From NCBI GenBank assembly GCA_964594635.1, contig CAZQMV010000007.1:83252-147251 (forward strand): a stretch of DNA of 64,000 nt. The letters are read 5' to 3'. Every line of letters starts with the position of its first letter. Positions within the stretch are counted from its first letter, which is position 1. The DNA comes from Berkiella sp964594635 (GTDB lineage Bacteria > Pseudomonadota > Gammaproteobacteria > Berkiellales > Berkiellaceae). A model generated the notes under the pieces. That model was not told the DNA's origin, did no database searches, and saw only the letters and a program-made list of their open reading frames with translations. Shown here one piece after another: positions 43,198 to 51,407 of this stretch. The position numbers and the translations under genes were made by a program.

Positions 43198-43656
43198 CTA
43201 TGGACTGCCGCCTGTTGAGCCGCCTAAGTTCTCACTACCCGAGCCTGCCGCACCACCTGATGTACCACCATCTTTCCAAACCGTTTTACCAGCTGTTTTG
43301 ATCAAGCTTGGTAAGAACACCAAACCTGCCGCAATGGCCAGCAATACAATAGGTTGGCTAAGTGGAACTTGGGTTGGGTTGTCTTTATGTGCTTTCAGTT
43401 TCAACATGCCCATTAAAGCAAAACCTACCCCTGCCACATAGCTGGTTGCAGTGATTAATTTTGCAATACCGGTCATACTGCCTGAAATCGTGTCTGCAAC
43501 AGCACCTATACTTCCGTCAGGGGATCCTGTGCCACCCGTAGCCATGGCAATGTTACAAATGAAAAACAGCGCCAGTAGCGTTCCAAAATAGGTGAACATC
43601 GTCCATAACGCCTTGTTAGACGTGGGCGAGTTCGCTTTCATTATCGTCGTTTTCAT
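43198..43656 (-). CDS. icmD: Dot/Icm protein IcmD/DotP
   Basis: A small inner-membrane component of the type IVB secretion system. The 152-residue protein has a signal-like first segment (YFGTLLALFFICNIAMA), a loop, then LITATSYVAGVGFALMGML, HKDNPTQVPLSQPIVLLAIA and AAGLVFLPSLIKTAGKTVWK, which match IcmD (HKDNPTQ.P is diagnostic). The C-terminal Gly/Ser-rich tail is an addition. Start at 43656 has AAGGAG 6 bases before it. In Legionella icmD precedes icmJ; here it follows it. Confidence 0.88.
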   Translation of the reverse strand: MKTTIMKANSPTSNKALWTMFTYFGTLLALFFICNIAMATGGTGSPDGSIGAVADTISGSMTGIAKLITATSYVAGVGFALMGMLKLKAHKDNPTQVPLSQPIVLLAIAAGLVFLPSLIKTAGKTVWKDGGTSGGAAGSGSENLGGSTGGSP

Positions 43657-43689
43657 AGCTTTCTCCTTTATGAGGTATCTTTCGTCAAT

Positions 43690-44304
43690 TTACAGAGGAA
43701 CTTTGGCAAAAACAGTTTTCTTCCAGTAGTCGATTTGTACAGAAAATGATTTTCTGGAAGGTAATAGTCGTAAATGCCGCAGTACCTCGTGTTGTAATTC
43801 ATCCTTGCTTAGTGATGCATCAAGCAACCCCTGGCCAAAAACCCGAGGATCACTTGAATCCGGTCCAAAACAGTTAATAACTTCTTTACTTCGATCTTTT
43901 AAACTTAAATAAACCGATTGCAGTTTACCTTTGTAAGCAGATTCTTTATCTAATGAACAATACAGAACCCGACAGAAATTGTTCAAATCGGCCTGGCTGA
44001 TTTCGGGAATATGGACAACATTGCCCCCCGTATTACCATCTAATCCAACGGCATCAATAAAAAAACATTGTGCACAAAAACAACAAGCCGTTGCTAAATT
44101 TTCTGGTTTATTATTTTTATAATTTTGGTCAATATTAACGATTTCTTGAAACTCTTTTGCAAAAAAACCACAAAAGCGACAGGTGTAATTATCGCGATGT
44201 AAAATACGTTTTTTAAGCGATAAAAAGGTGTTGTTGCGCTTGCGAGCCGAGTAAAGGCGCCATGCACCACGTTGTGCTGTTAACATAACGGGTAGCAGAT
44301 CCAT
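43690..44304 (-). CDS. icmJ: Dot/Icm protein IcmJ/DotN, coupling-complex subunit
   Basis: DotN binds the coupling ATPase DotL in the Dot/Icm coupling complex. The 204-residue protein is HNH-like with a zinc site formed by CRFCGFFAKE and CCFCAQC, and matches IcmJ in the N-terminal AQRGAWRLYSARKRNNTFLS and the LLPSRKSF close. Length is near the Legionella 208. The ATG overlaps the icmC TAA by one base (TAATG), showing coupling. Confidence 0.92.
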   Translation of the reverse strand: MDLLPVMLTAQRGAWRLYSARKRNNTFLSLKKRILHRDNYTCRFCGFFAKEFQEIVNIDQNYKNNKPENLATACCFCAQCFFIDAVGLDGNTGGNVVHIPEISQADLNNFCRVLYCSLDKESAYKGKLQSVYLSLKDRSKEVINCFGPDSSDPRVFGQGLLDASLSKDELQHEVLRHLRLLPSRKSFSVQIDYWKKTVFAKVPL

Positions 44305-44858
44305 TATGTACCTCCCGTATAGCCAAGTGTGGTAGCCAAGATGTTGAAGGTTTTAACAATGTTAATCAGTAAAACCCCACCAATGACGTGGATAATTCCT
44401 TTGCCTAAGCTACCAGGTTGTGCGCCAGAATGGCCCATTTTTGATAAAATGACCCACCCTCGCACGAAAGCAATAAGTCCTATCAAGTACATATACTTAA
44501 CAACAATATCACTAATCGCTGACCATTTCTGGACACCAGAGAGATCTTTGTAAGCGATCAGCTCCGTGGAACCCGCTACATTACTATCACCGAACACACT
44601 GGTTAAAGAGGTTGAAAGAGTGCTTGGGAAATACAGTAAGAAAGCACCTACCAATAAAAACACCAAGGGGCCAGCAATTTCCCCTTTCTGAGCAGAGCTT
44701 AAGGTTTGTGTAGCGAAGATACGATACATCATGACGCCACGGACAATAAGTGTTAGGCCAATAATATAAGAAAGCGCTCGTACCAGTACGACTAAGCTAT
44801 TAAACGACCCTGCTAAATTAGCCAGGGCGACATCGATACTAAAGGACGAGTCAATCAT
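44304..44858 (-). CDS. icmC: Dot/Icm protein IcmC/DotE
   Basis: An inner-membrane Dot/Icm component of 184 residues with four membrane segments: LVVLVRALSYIIGLTLIVRG, IAGPLVFLLVGAFLLYFPST, YMYLIGLIAFVRGWVILS and the last (GKGIIHVIGGVLLINIVKT). The LLYFPSTLSTSLTSVFG stretch is typical of IcmC. It starts at ATG 44858 with AGGTGAT before. A second, shorter relative is encoded at 50061; this one keeps the long C-terminus of the family. Confidence 0.85.
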   Translation of the reverse strand: MIDSSFSIDVALANLAGSFNSLVVLVRALSYIIGLTLIVRGVMMYRIFATQTLSSAQKGEIAGPLVFLLVGAFLLYFPSTLSTSLTSVFGDSNVAGSTELIAYKDLSGVQKWSAISDIVVKYMYLIGLIAFVRGWVILSKMGHSGAQPGSLGKGIIHVIGGVLLINIVKTFNILATTLGYTGGT

Positions 44859-45204
44859 GTGTAATCACCTGTCTTAATCCTGCTTCAGCAAAAGGCACTA
44901 TAAATATAAGTTTAACACCAAACTAATATTTTTATCATTACGCCATGTCTTTATTTTTACAAGTAGCGTATCGGTCCAGTTTTCATTTTTAACAATATGA
45001 CCGGTCATTTACTGTGGAGTTCCTTAAATTTTGGCAAATTTAACGTAATTGTAGCCAGGCATGAAAGGGGATATTGGTAATAGGTTGAATAATAAATTTC
45101 CCAAAAATAATCAGCAGACGAGCATATACACTCTAGAGGAAGTTGACAAGCAAGCTATTTGTAATTATGGTAGCTTTCTTCCAAATTTGTGAATGATGTG
45201 ATTT
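44859..45204. other. 346-base spacer between icmC and the ABC gene
   Basis: AT-rich, divergent promoter region. The right end holds a clear sigma-70 promoter (45143-45171). The left end must hold the promoter of icmC-icmJ-icmD on the minus strand, which I cannot define. No open frame or RNA gene is supported. Confidence 0.5.
45143..45171 (+). promoter_or_regulatory. Sigma-70 promoter of the ABC exporter gene
   Basis: TTGACA (45143-45148) and TATGGT (45166-45171) are 17 bases apart, the optimal spacing, with a perfect -35. The likely start site is about 45178, leaving a short leader before the GTG at 45205. Confidence 0.65.
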
Positions 45205-46980
45205 GTGGCTTTGCATACAATACGAGAAGCGTATCGACCCTTCTTTACTTGGTCACGAAAGGATTGGTGGCAGTGGTTTTTGGCGGGAATGCTCGTTCTT
45301 GGTAATGCAAGTCAGGCAGCTTTGCTGATTGTAATAAACGCTACGTTCAATCAATTCTTCGGTGTGCTGGGCTTACCAGTGATTACCTACTATAGCTTTG
45401 CACGCGCCATTTTTCCGCTTGTTGTTGCAGTAGTCGGTTATACGTTAACCGCTGCATTCAATGCTTTTATCGTTGATAAATTGACGACATATTTAGATGA
45501 TTTATTAACCAAGCATTATGTGGCTCGCTGGATTGATTCTAAAGCCTCTTTTGGCGTTCATTTTTTACCCCAGCCGAAAGTCACTAACTCAGCACCAATA
45601 TTAGGTAAAGCGATCCAAGAAACGAATCGTTTGAGTGTCATGTTAGGTGACAGCTACGTTAATACGTTTTTTGCTTCCATTGTGGGCTTTTATGGATTAT
45701 GGCAAATGTCGATGCCATTAACCTTAGAAATTGCTTCCATTGCATTTGTGATCCCAGGATACATGGCAATCGCTGCAATTTTATATTCACTCGTCAATAA
45801 TTATATTATCACGCAAATTGGTAAAAATTTACGGGAAGCGACGGAGCAAAAGCATAACAACTTTAATGAACTTGAATCCGTTTTGCATCATATCGAAAAA
45901 AATGCAGAAGGTATTGAGCTATTAAGAGGTCAAAATAAAGAAAAAGATAATGTCTTTAAAATATTAAAGCGTAATGCCATTTATCAAGCCACCTTGAGTC
46001 GATTGCAGTCAGCTTTTGCATTCTGTACGGCAATGAATGAACAACTACGCTTCTTTATTGGCTTTTTATTAAGCGTTCCACAAATCGTTGCTAAAGCCAT
46101 TTCAATTGATAACGTTCTTATCATTAGTGACTATTTTACTAAAGTCATAAACATTTTCACCTGGCGTCACGATTACTATCAGGATGTGACAACGTTAGAG
46201 GTATTGTCAGGAAAGATCTGCGAACTTGAAAAACAAATGCAAGAATGGGAAGGCATAGCTAAGACGAGCAATATGACTCAAACTCAAGGTAAGCTGTTAG
46301 CCTTTTCTAATGTCCTCATTCGTACGCCTGATGGGAATACCTTATTAAAGCAGCGTAATTTTATGTTTAGAAACGCCGAAGTGACGATGATCCAAGGTCC
46401 TTCTGGAGTCGGTAAATCAACCCTCTTTAGAGTTTTAGCAGGAATGTGGCCTTATGTGACCGGTAAAGTTGTGTTGCCTGTTGCAGAAAAAGATGTACAT
46501 ATTGTGGCGCAAAAAGTTACTTTTCCAATGCGCGCAACGTTATATGAAACTATTTTGTATCCTGATCTAGAACTCAATCCAGACAGAGAAAAGCGCATTC
46601 TCGCGTTACTTAAGGAATTTGCACTAGATCCTAAAATTATTGCTAACTGTCATAAGAGTAAAGATTGGAGCACTTTGAGTGGGGGCGAGCAGCAGCGGAT
46701 TGCTTTAATTAGAGCAATTATGAAAGATCCCAAATTGCTGCTGATGGACGAACCATTCTCTGCTTTAGATCCTGAGATCCGTAAGCTTTGTGAAATGCTG
46801 TTAAGAAAACATTTGCCGGATGCGACAATCATATTTATCGATCATAAAGCCGTTATTGCCAATAATACGCGTTCAAAAGTCAAAGATGGCTTTCATGATA
46901 CTCGTGTATTGTTTAACAATCATAGATTAACAGAAGATAGCAATAAACGGTCTGTCACAAGGAAAAGCCTCTGTCATTAA
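45205..46980 (+). CDS. ABC transporter, fused permease and ATPase (YddA-like)
   Basis: 591 residues with an N-terminal ABC_membrane_2-type domain and a C-terminal ATPase. The membrane part (WSRKDWWQWFLAGMLVLGNA; about five segments to residue 320) is like YddA and the SbmA/BacA lineage. The ATPase has Walker A (GPSGVGKSTLFRVLAGMWPY near 397), signature LSGGEQQRIALIRA (near 491), and Walker B LLLMDEPFSALD. It starts at GTG 45205 with a promoter above it. It lies between icmB and icmC/J/D on the opposite strand, an order not seen in Legionella. The substrate is unknown. Confidence 0.9.
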   Translation: MALHTIREAYRPFFTWSRKDWWQWFLAGMLVLGNASQAALLIVINATFNQFFGVLGLPVITYYSFARAIFPLVVAVVGYTLTAAFNAFIVDKLTTYLDDLLTKHYVARWIDSKASFGVHFLPQPKVTNSAPILGKAIQETNRLSVMLGDSYVNTFFASIVGFYGLWQMSMPLTLEIASIAFVIPGYMAIAAILYSLVNNYIITQIGKNLREATEQKHNNFNELESVLHHIEKNAEGIELLRGQNKEKDNVFKILKRNAIYQATLSRLQSAFAFCTAMNEQLRFFIGFLLSVPQIVAKAISIDNVLIISDYFTKVINIFTWRHDYYQDVTTLEVLSGKICELEKQMQEWEGIAKTSNMTQTQGKLLAFSNVLIRTPDGNTLLKQRNFMFRNAEVTMIQGPSGVGKSTLFRVLAGMWPYVTGKVVLPVAEKDVHIVAQKVTFPMRATLYETILYPDLELNPDREKRILALLKEFALDPKIIANCHKSKDWSTLSGGEQQRIALIRAIMKDPKLLLMDEPFSALDPEIRKLCEMLLRKHLPDATIIFIDHKAVIANNTRSKVKDGFHDTRVLFNNHRLTEDSNKRSVTRKSLCH

Positions 46981-46990
46981 AACAGAGGCT
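46966..46990 (-). terminator. Terminator of the icmB transcript
   Basis: AGCCTCTGT and ACAGAGGCT form a perfect 9-bp stem; on the minus strand TTTTCC follows. It lies across the stop codon of the ABC gene and ends icmB, whose stop is at 47001. Confidence 0.7.
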
Positions 46991-47000
46991 CATCTTCGCG

Positions 47001-50000
47001 TTATACCTGTAAGGACATTTGAGCTACACCAGACGCTGTTCCTTCGTAAATTTTCAGGATTTCTTCGATTAATTCTTCAATGACGCCATTAGCGGCATTT
47101 TCATCAATCTTTTGTCCACCTTCTTTACGTTTGGATAAGCGTTCTTCAACCACTTTGGCCGCACTACCACCTGGATAGAGCATGGCAAGTAATTTACGGG
47201 TTTCGTTAGCGCCGATCCTTTTATAAAGCGCATTACGAATTCGCGCATCTTCAGCAGTCGTGTTAAATGCCCATAATTCAATTGGGCCTAAAGTACTAGT
47301 ACACAATTGGGTGTTCATACCTAACTTTGTTGCAAATTGCGCTAAGAATGTCGCACCTTCTGCACGAGGACCATGAACACGGGTTGCAAGTGCAATTTTC
47401 GCTGTTTCTGAAAGGCCGAAGGTTTTTACCGATTTATCAATCGCTTGTTGTGGACCTGCGTCCATGATGAAAATGGCCGTTGCAAATTCCACCATAACGG
47501 AATCAAAGTCATCCAATGATTGAGATAATAGAGCAACCTGAACTTTCCATTTACGACCTTCACGCATGTCGACGATAACCTGATCGCGTACTGCTTGTGC
47601 TTTAGAGGTACGGTGGAATTCGTCCATGACTAAACGTTTAGGATCTTCACGAATTTGTAAAATCCGTTGACGATGATATTCATGATATTCTTTCGGGAAA
47701 TCTTCTAAATTATCTTCCGTTAAATAGAAGCTTTTTGCCATGATGTAACGTGCCAACATATACATAACAGCAGTTTGCCTATCAGCGGCTTCACCACCGG
47801 TTTTGGCTACTTCGTCTAAGTCTAATGAGATCACCCGCGAATCGCCTAAGTCGAATTGGGTAATTCGCGATAAAATGGGGTACTCACGCACGGCAGCGGA
47901 TAACATCCGGCCAAACGCAGCAATTAAAGGTTCACCGGTTGGCGCGACAATTTTACCATAGAGATCTTCTACCGCTTTGGTTCGACAAATAGAAACTGCG
48001 TCTGCGATTAAAGGAGAGCAGTAACGCTGTGCCAAGGCTGCTTCATGAACCTTACCGGCATTAAATAAAACATCGACCACTTCCCACCAAGAAGAATGTT
48101 GATCGAGTTGGAAACCCAGTTCATCAAGCAGTTTATCGACTGAGGGCTCTAAATCGCGGGTATATTTATTCGGGTTGTGCTTATCAGAGAGATTTTTATA
48201 AAGCTCATCGACAATCATACCGCCCATATCAGAAATACCATCGTAAGATTTGGCTTCACCAATAGGCGTTGCAAGCAAGGTAATAAAGTTTACCAAGAAG
48301 CTACGTTCTAGTGGTGTTGGGTAACGGCAGCCTAATTGGGTATCAAATGGATTAATTGAGTAGTTCGGTGTCATACGCAAACGATGATACGCCGCTAAAT
48401 GACGTTGATCTTTGGGGAGTGATTCTTTAATAAGCGAAATCAGCCCCGAGCTAGATGGTCCAATATCAACGATAGCAATTCTAGGTAGTCGTGAGATACC
48501 GCCTTGCAAACAAAGTGCAAGGTTTACCGAGTTTGAGAGTACCGATTTACCAGAACCTGGTCTTGCATAGACTAAGTCAATCCAAGTTGTTTGTTGGGTT
48601 GAACCAGGTTGGTAGGGCCAAGGTTTACCATCAGGTGATCTAAATAATGTCGCTCCGGTCACCCATGGTGAAGCAGGGCGCGTAAAGGGCAACATATAAC
48701 AAACGTCATTCAAAGGTGCCGCTGATGCAGTTGCTACGCTGTTAGTGCTGATCCCTAATGCGGTGGTTAAAGCGGCTTCATAGCTGTCACCAGAAACTTC
48801 ACCTACCTCACAATGCCCCCAGCTTTGTAACGATTTACCTAATTCAGCAGAGCGGGTGCGTAATAATCGTTCTTCACCAACACCAGCCCAAGTCGTTGCA
48901 GAAACGCGGAATTTCACAATGGCGTAGTCGGTACTGGCATCAAGAAATTTAAGGAGTTCGGCTGCATCGCAGATCAGCGGGTTTTGCGAGGAAGCAAAAC
49001 TTAAAATCGATGCTAAAACGGGTTTAATACCGAGTGTTCGAATACCATCACTTTCAATTAAGAACGAAATTCGCCAAGGAAAACGCGAATGGATCGCTTT
49101 CTTGAATAATTCAAAGAATGGCTTAATTTCCTGAGGGAAAAGATCGATAAAATGCGTGGCATAGATTTTATCACCAATTCGGCATGAGCGTAGATTTACA
49201 ATTTCGCCATCTCTTGGAATAATTTGCGGTACTAATGGTGGCCACATGATTTCAGAAACGTCTTTACGCATGTCGTCTTTAAGGTTGCGAATTGGGATCT
49301 TGTCGCCAGGTAGCACAGGACGCCAGTCACGATCGGTATAATCTGGATCGACACTTTTGCGCATTTCAAAAACGGCTTGATGCACATCGAGCAATACAGA
49401 ATACAGATTCACATCGCGCATATCATTAATGGCAGATCGTACAAACGAATCGTGTGTTTCACGCAATTCAGGCACTGCAGATAAAATATTCTGCGCACGT
49501 CTTGCGGGTGGTAATTTCACTTCTCTAGAACGCTCTAACTTCGCTTTGTTCGATTGTTCAAGTTGCGTTTTGGTTAATGAATTAGGTCTTGTCCATAACA
49601 CCAAAAAGCAGTTTTCAGTTGCGCAAAATTTTGAAAGATGATTGATGCGCTCTTCAAACAAATCACCCAGATTCATTTTCAAACGCTCGCAGGTTGCCAT
49701 CGCAGGGCGAAAAATGTCACGAATTTCGTCTTTTACAAGATCTTTATCGTAGTGAAAATAAAACTGTACCGCATGTCCTGATCGTGAAAGCGCGGGTGAT
49801 AGGGTGTTAATTAACCCTTTATGAATGCGATCAAATTCTTGAGGGCCTACTAGTTCGGTTGCTCCATGCAACCGGATGATTGACACGAGCGAGCCATCTC
49901 TGGCGACTAAGGTATGGCGGCTGTCAGCTGTTTCAATGGTGCAAAAATGATCCGAGGTTTGACCCAGAGATGAACCTAGCCAAGCCAACAAGGAATCGAT

Positions 50001-50033
50001 GTTATCTAACAGCGAATCGACAAACGTCGTCAT
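47001..50033 (-). CDS. icmB: Dot/Icm ATPase IcmB/DotO
   Basis: The VirB4-like ATPase at the cytoplasmic base of the type IVB secretion channel, which with DotB energises assembly and transport. 1010 residues, matching Legionella (1009). Walker A is YARPGSGKSVLSN (near 492), Walker B RLVMDEFHRTSK. The N-terminal part contains LDNIDSLLAWLGSSLGQTS and the C-terminal part a helical tail. The start at 50033 has GAGAGGA before it. It is the last gene of the minus-strand icm block. Confidence 0.96.
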   Translation of the reverse strand: MTTFVDSLLDNIDSLLAWLGSSLGQTSDHFCTIETADSRHTLVARDGSLVSIIRLHGATELVGPQEFDRIHKGLINTLSPALSRSGHAVQFYFHYDKDLVKDEIRDIFRPAMATCERLKMNLGDLFEERINHLSKFCATENCFLVLWTRPNSLTKTQLEQSNKAKLERSREVKLPPARRAQNILSAVPELRETHDSFVRSAINDMRDVNLYSVLLDVHQAVFEMRKSVDPDYTDRDWRPVLPGDKIPIRNLKDDMRKDVSEIMWPPLVPQIIPRDGEIVNLRSCRIGDKIYATHFIDLFPQEIKPFFELFKKAIHSRFPWRISFLIESDGIRTLGIKPVLASILSFASSQNPLICDAAELLKFLDASTDYAIVKFRVSATTWAGVGEERLLRTRSAELGKSLQSWGHCEVGEVSGDSYEAALTTALGISTNSVATASAAPLNDVCYMLPFTRPASPWVTGATLFRSPDGKPWPYQPGSTQQTTWIDLVYARPGSGKSVLSNSVNLALCLQGGISRLPRIAIVDIGPSSSGLISLIKESLPKDQRHLAAYHRLRMTPNYSINPFDTQLGCRYPTPLERSFLVNFITLLATPIGEAKSYDGISDMGGMIVDELYKNLSDKHNPNKYTRDLEPSVDKLLDELGFQLDQHSSWWEVVDVLFNAGKVHEAALAQRYCSPLIADAVSICRTKAVEDLYGKIVAPTGEPLIAAFGRMLSAAVREYPILSRITQFDLGDSRVISLDLDEVAKTGGEAADRQTAVMYMLARYIMAKSFYLTEDNLEDFPKEYHEYHRQRILQIREDPKRLVMDEFHRTSKAQAVRDQVIVDMREGRKWKVQVALLSQSLDDFDSVMVEFATAIFIMDAGPQQAIDKSVKTFGLSETAKIALATRVHGPRAEGATFLAQFATKLGMNTQLCTSTLGPIELWAFNTTAEDARIRNALYKRIGANETRKLLAMLYPGGSAAKVVEERLSKRKEGGQKIDENAANGVIEELIEEILKIYEGTASGVAQMSLQV

Positions 50034-50060
50034 GTATCCTCTCTTTATCTCTTTTAAGGC

Positions 50061-50525
50061 CTAAACAGTGAGTTTAGCAGCCACTAGAGAGACTATTTGT
50101 GATATTTCCATAAAATAAATAAAGACAAATCCAACGATGGTTAATAAAAAGCAATCGCTAAAGCGAAACCGCTCTTGCTCATTAAAATGCAAGTGCCATA
50201 AAACCCACATACCGCCAGCAATAGCAAAATAACCTAGTAATTTCATTACTTTTATGAGGATATCTTGCGTTTCATGCCATCGCTCAAAATTTGCCAGTGG
50301 CAGGTAGGCGATAAGCTCTACAGATTCGGCTGTAAAGGTTAAAGCAAACAAAGTTGTCAGAGAATACGAAAACGTACTTGGAAATACAGTTAAGATGCCT
50401 CCAATAATTTGTTGGCTTCTGGCACGATAATACGTTCCTCGTACCAAGAGAGTGACCCCTAGCGTCACGAGTATTATTGCGGTAACACGACCTACACTAA
50501 GGCCCGCTGCCAATTGTTCAAACAT
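50061..50525 (-). CDS. IcmC/DotE-like (DotV-type) Dot/Icm membrane protein
   Basis: 154 residues with four membrane segments, paralogous to the IcmC at 44304: TLLVRGTYYRARSQQIIGGI and VFPSTFSYSLTTLF align with its VRGVMMYRIFATQTL and FPSTLSTSLTSVFG, then SVELIAYLPLANFERWHETQ with its STELIAYKDLSG. It stands where icmC stands in Legionella (after icmG, before icmB here), but is shorter and more divergent. It could be DotV, a known paralogue of DotE, or a replaced icmC. Start 50525 has AAAGGA before it. Confidence 0.7.
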   Translation of the reverse strand: MFEQLAAGLSVGRVTAIILVTLGVTLLVRGTYYRARSQQIIGGILTVFPSTFSYSLTTLFALTFTAESVELIAYLPLANFERWHETQDILIKVMKLLGYFAIAGGMWVLWHLHFNEQERFRFSDCFLLTIVGFVFIYFMEISQIVSLVAAKLTV

Positions 50526-50554
50526 AGGTGTCCTTTCCTAAACGTTTGTCTTAC

Positions 50555-51400
50555 TTAGCGCAAGATAACACCCGATGAGGTGACTACTACGCCATTACCT
50601 GCATCAATTTTTAAAACTTTGCCATATTCGCCAGCATTATCACCTTCAGTGACAGTAATCGTTTTGCCATTCGCAGAACGTAACCAAGCACGACCTGGAA
50701 TAATTGCGTATACATTTAATGTTGGGTTAGCACTTTCTAATTTAGGTTGTGCACCATGTTGTTTCTTAGAGCTTGCTTTTGCTTCTCGTTTCTCGCGTTC
50801 TTCAGCTATCACTTTTAATTGATTAGAAAGATCTTGAACAGCTGCGTTCAAAGTTGCTATATCACTTTGCAATTTGCCTATGCCAGAATTGGCCGCAGTT
50901 GCATTTTGATTAGCTGTTGATAGATCTCTTTCTAAATTGGAGATGCGTTGCTTGATAGCATTATCTTGCTCTTCAAGCCTTTTTTGCATTTTGGTTAATG
51001 CATCTTCTGTTGCAATCACATCTTGAGGAAGTATATTTTGCGCATCCATCATAGAAGGAAGGCTTGATTGCGGCGCTGCTTTTTCTACTGGTGCAGGAGC
51101 AGGCGTGGGCGCAGGGGCTTCGGCGATAGGTGTAGGCGCTGGTGCTGGTTTAGCAGATTCTTTATCTGTAAACATTCCAACCACTTTCCACCCGATAAAG
51201 CCCACCACTGCAACAGCAATCACAATTGGCAGTAGCATGTTTTTGCGAGGCAGCTTCGAGGTGGCTTCAGTTTCGTCACCTTCGGTTTCAAATTCTTCAG
51301 GCGCTAAAGCATCTTCATCGCCAGGTTCTGTTTCAAACTCAAATTCTTCTTCAAAGTCATCAAGTTGATCTTCTGGTTTGTTATCGTTGTTGTCATTCAT
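50555..51400 (-). CDS. icmG: Dot/Icm protein IcmG/DotF
   Basis: Inner-membrane core component. 281 residues with an acidic cytoplasmic N-terminus (residues 1-50, DEDALAPEEFETEGDE), one membrane segment (LLPIVIAVAVVGFIGW, about 56-75), a Pro/Ala linker (APTPIAEAPAPTPAPAP), a coiled coil (about 130-205, RLEEQDNAIKQRISNLERDL), and a C-terminal domain (ANPTLNVYAIIPGRAWLRSA). The gene lies 7 bases from icmE. Legionella DotF is of similar length and layout. Confidence 0.92.
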   Translation of the reverse strand: MNDNNDNKPEDQLDDFEEEFEFETEPGDEDALAPEEFETEGDETEATSKLPRKNMLLPIVIAVAVVGFIGWKVVGMFTDKESAKPAPAPTPIAEAPAPTPAPAPVEKAAPQSSLPSMMDAQNILPQDVIATEDALTKMQKRLEEQDNAIKQRISNLERDLSTANQNATAANSGIGKLQSDIATLNAAVQDLSNQLKVIAEEREKREAKASSKKQHGAQPKLESANPTLNVYAIIPGRAWLRSANGKTITVTEGDNAGEYGKVLKIDAGNGVVVTSSGVILR

Positions 51401-51407
51401 TTTCTGA

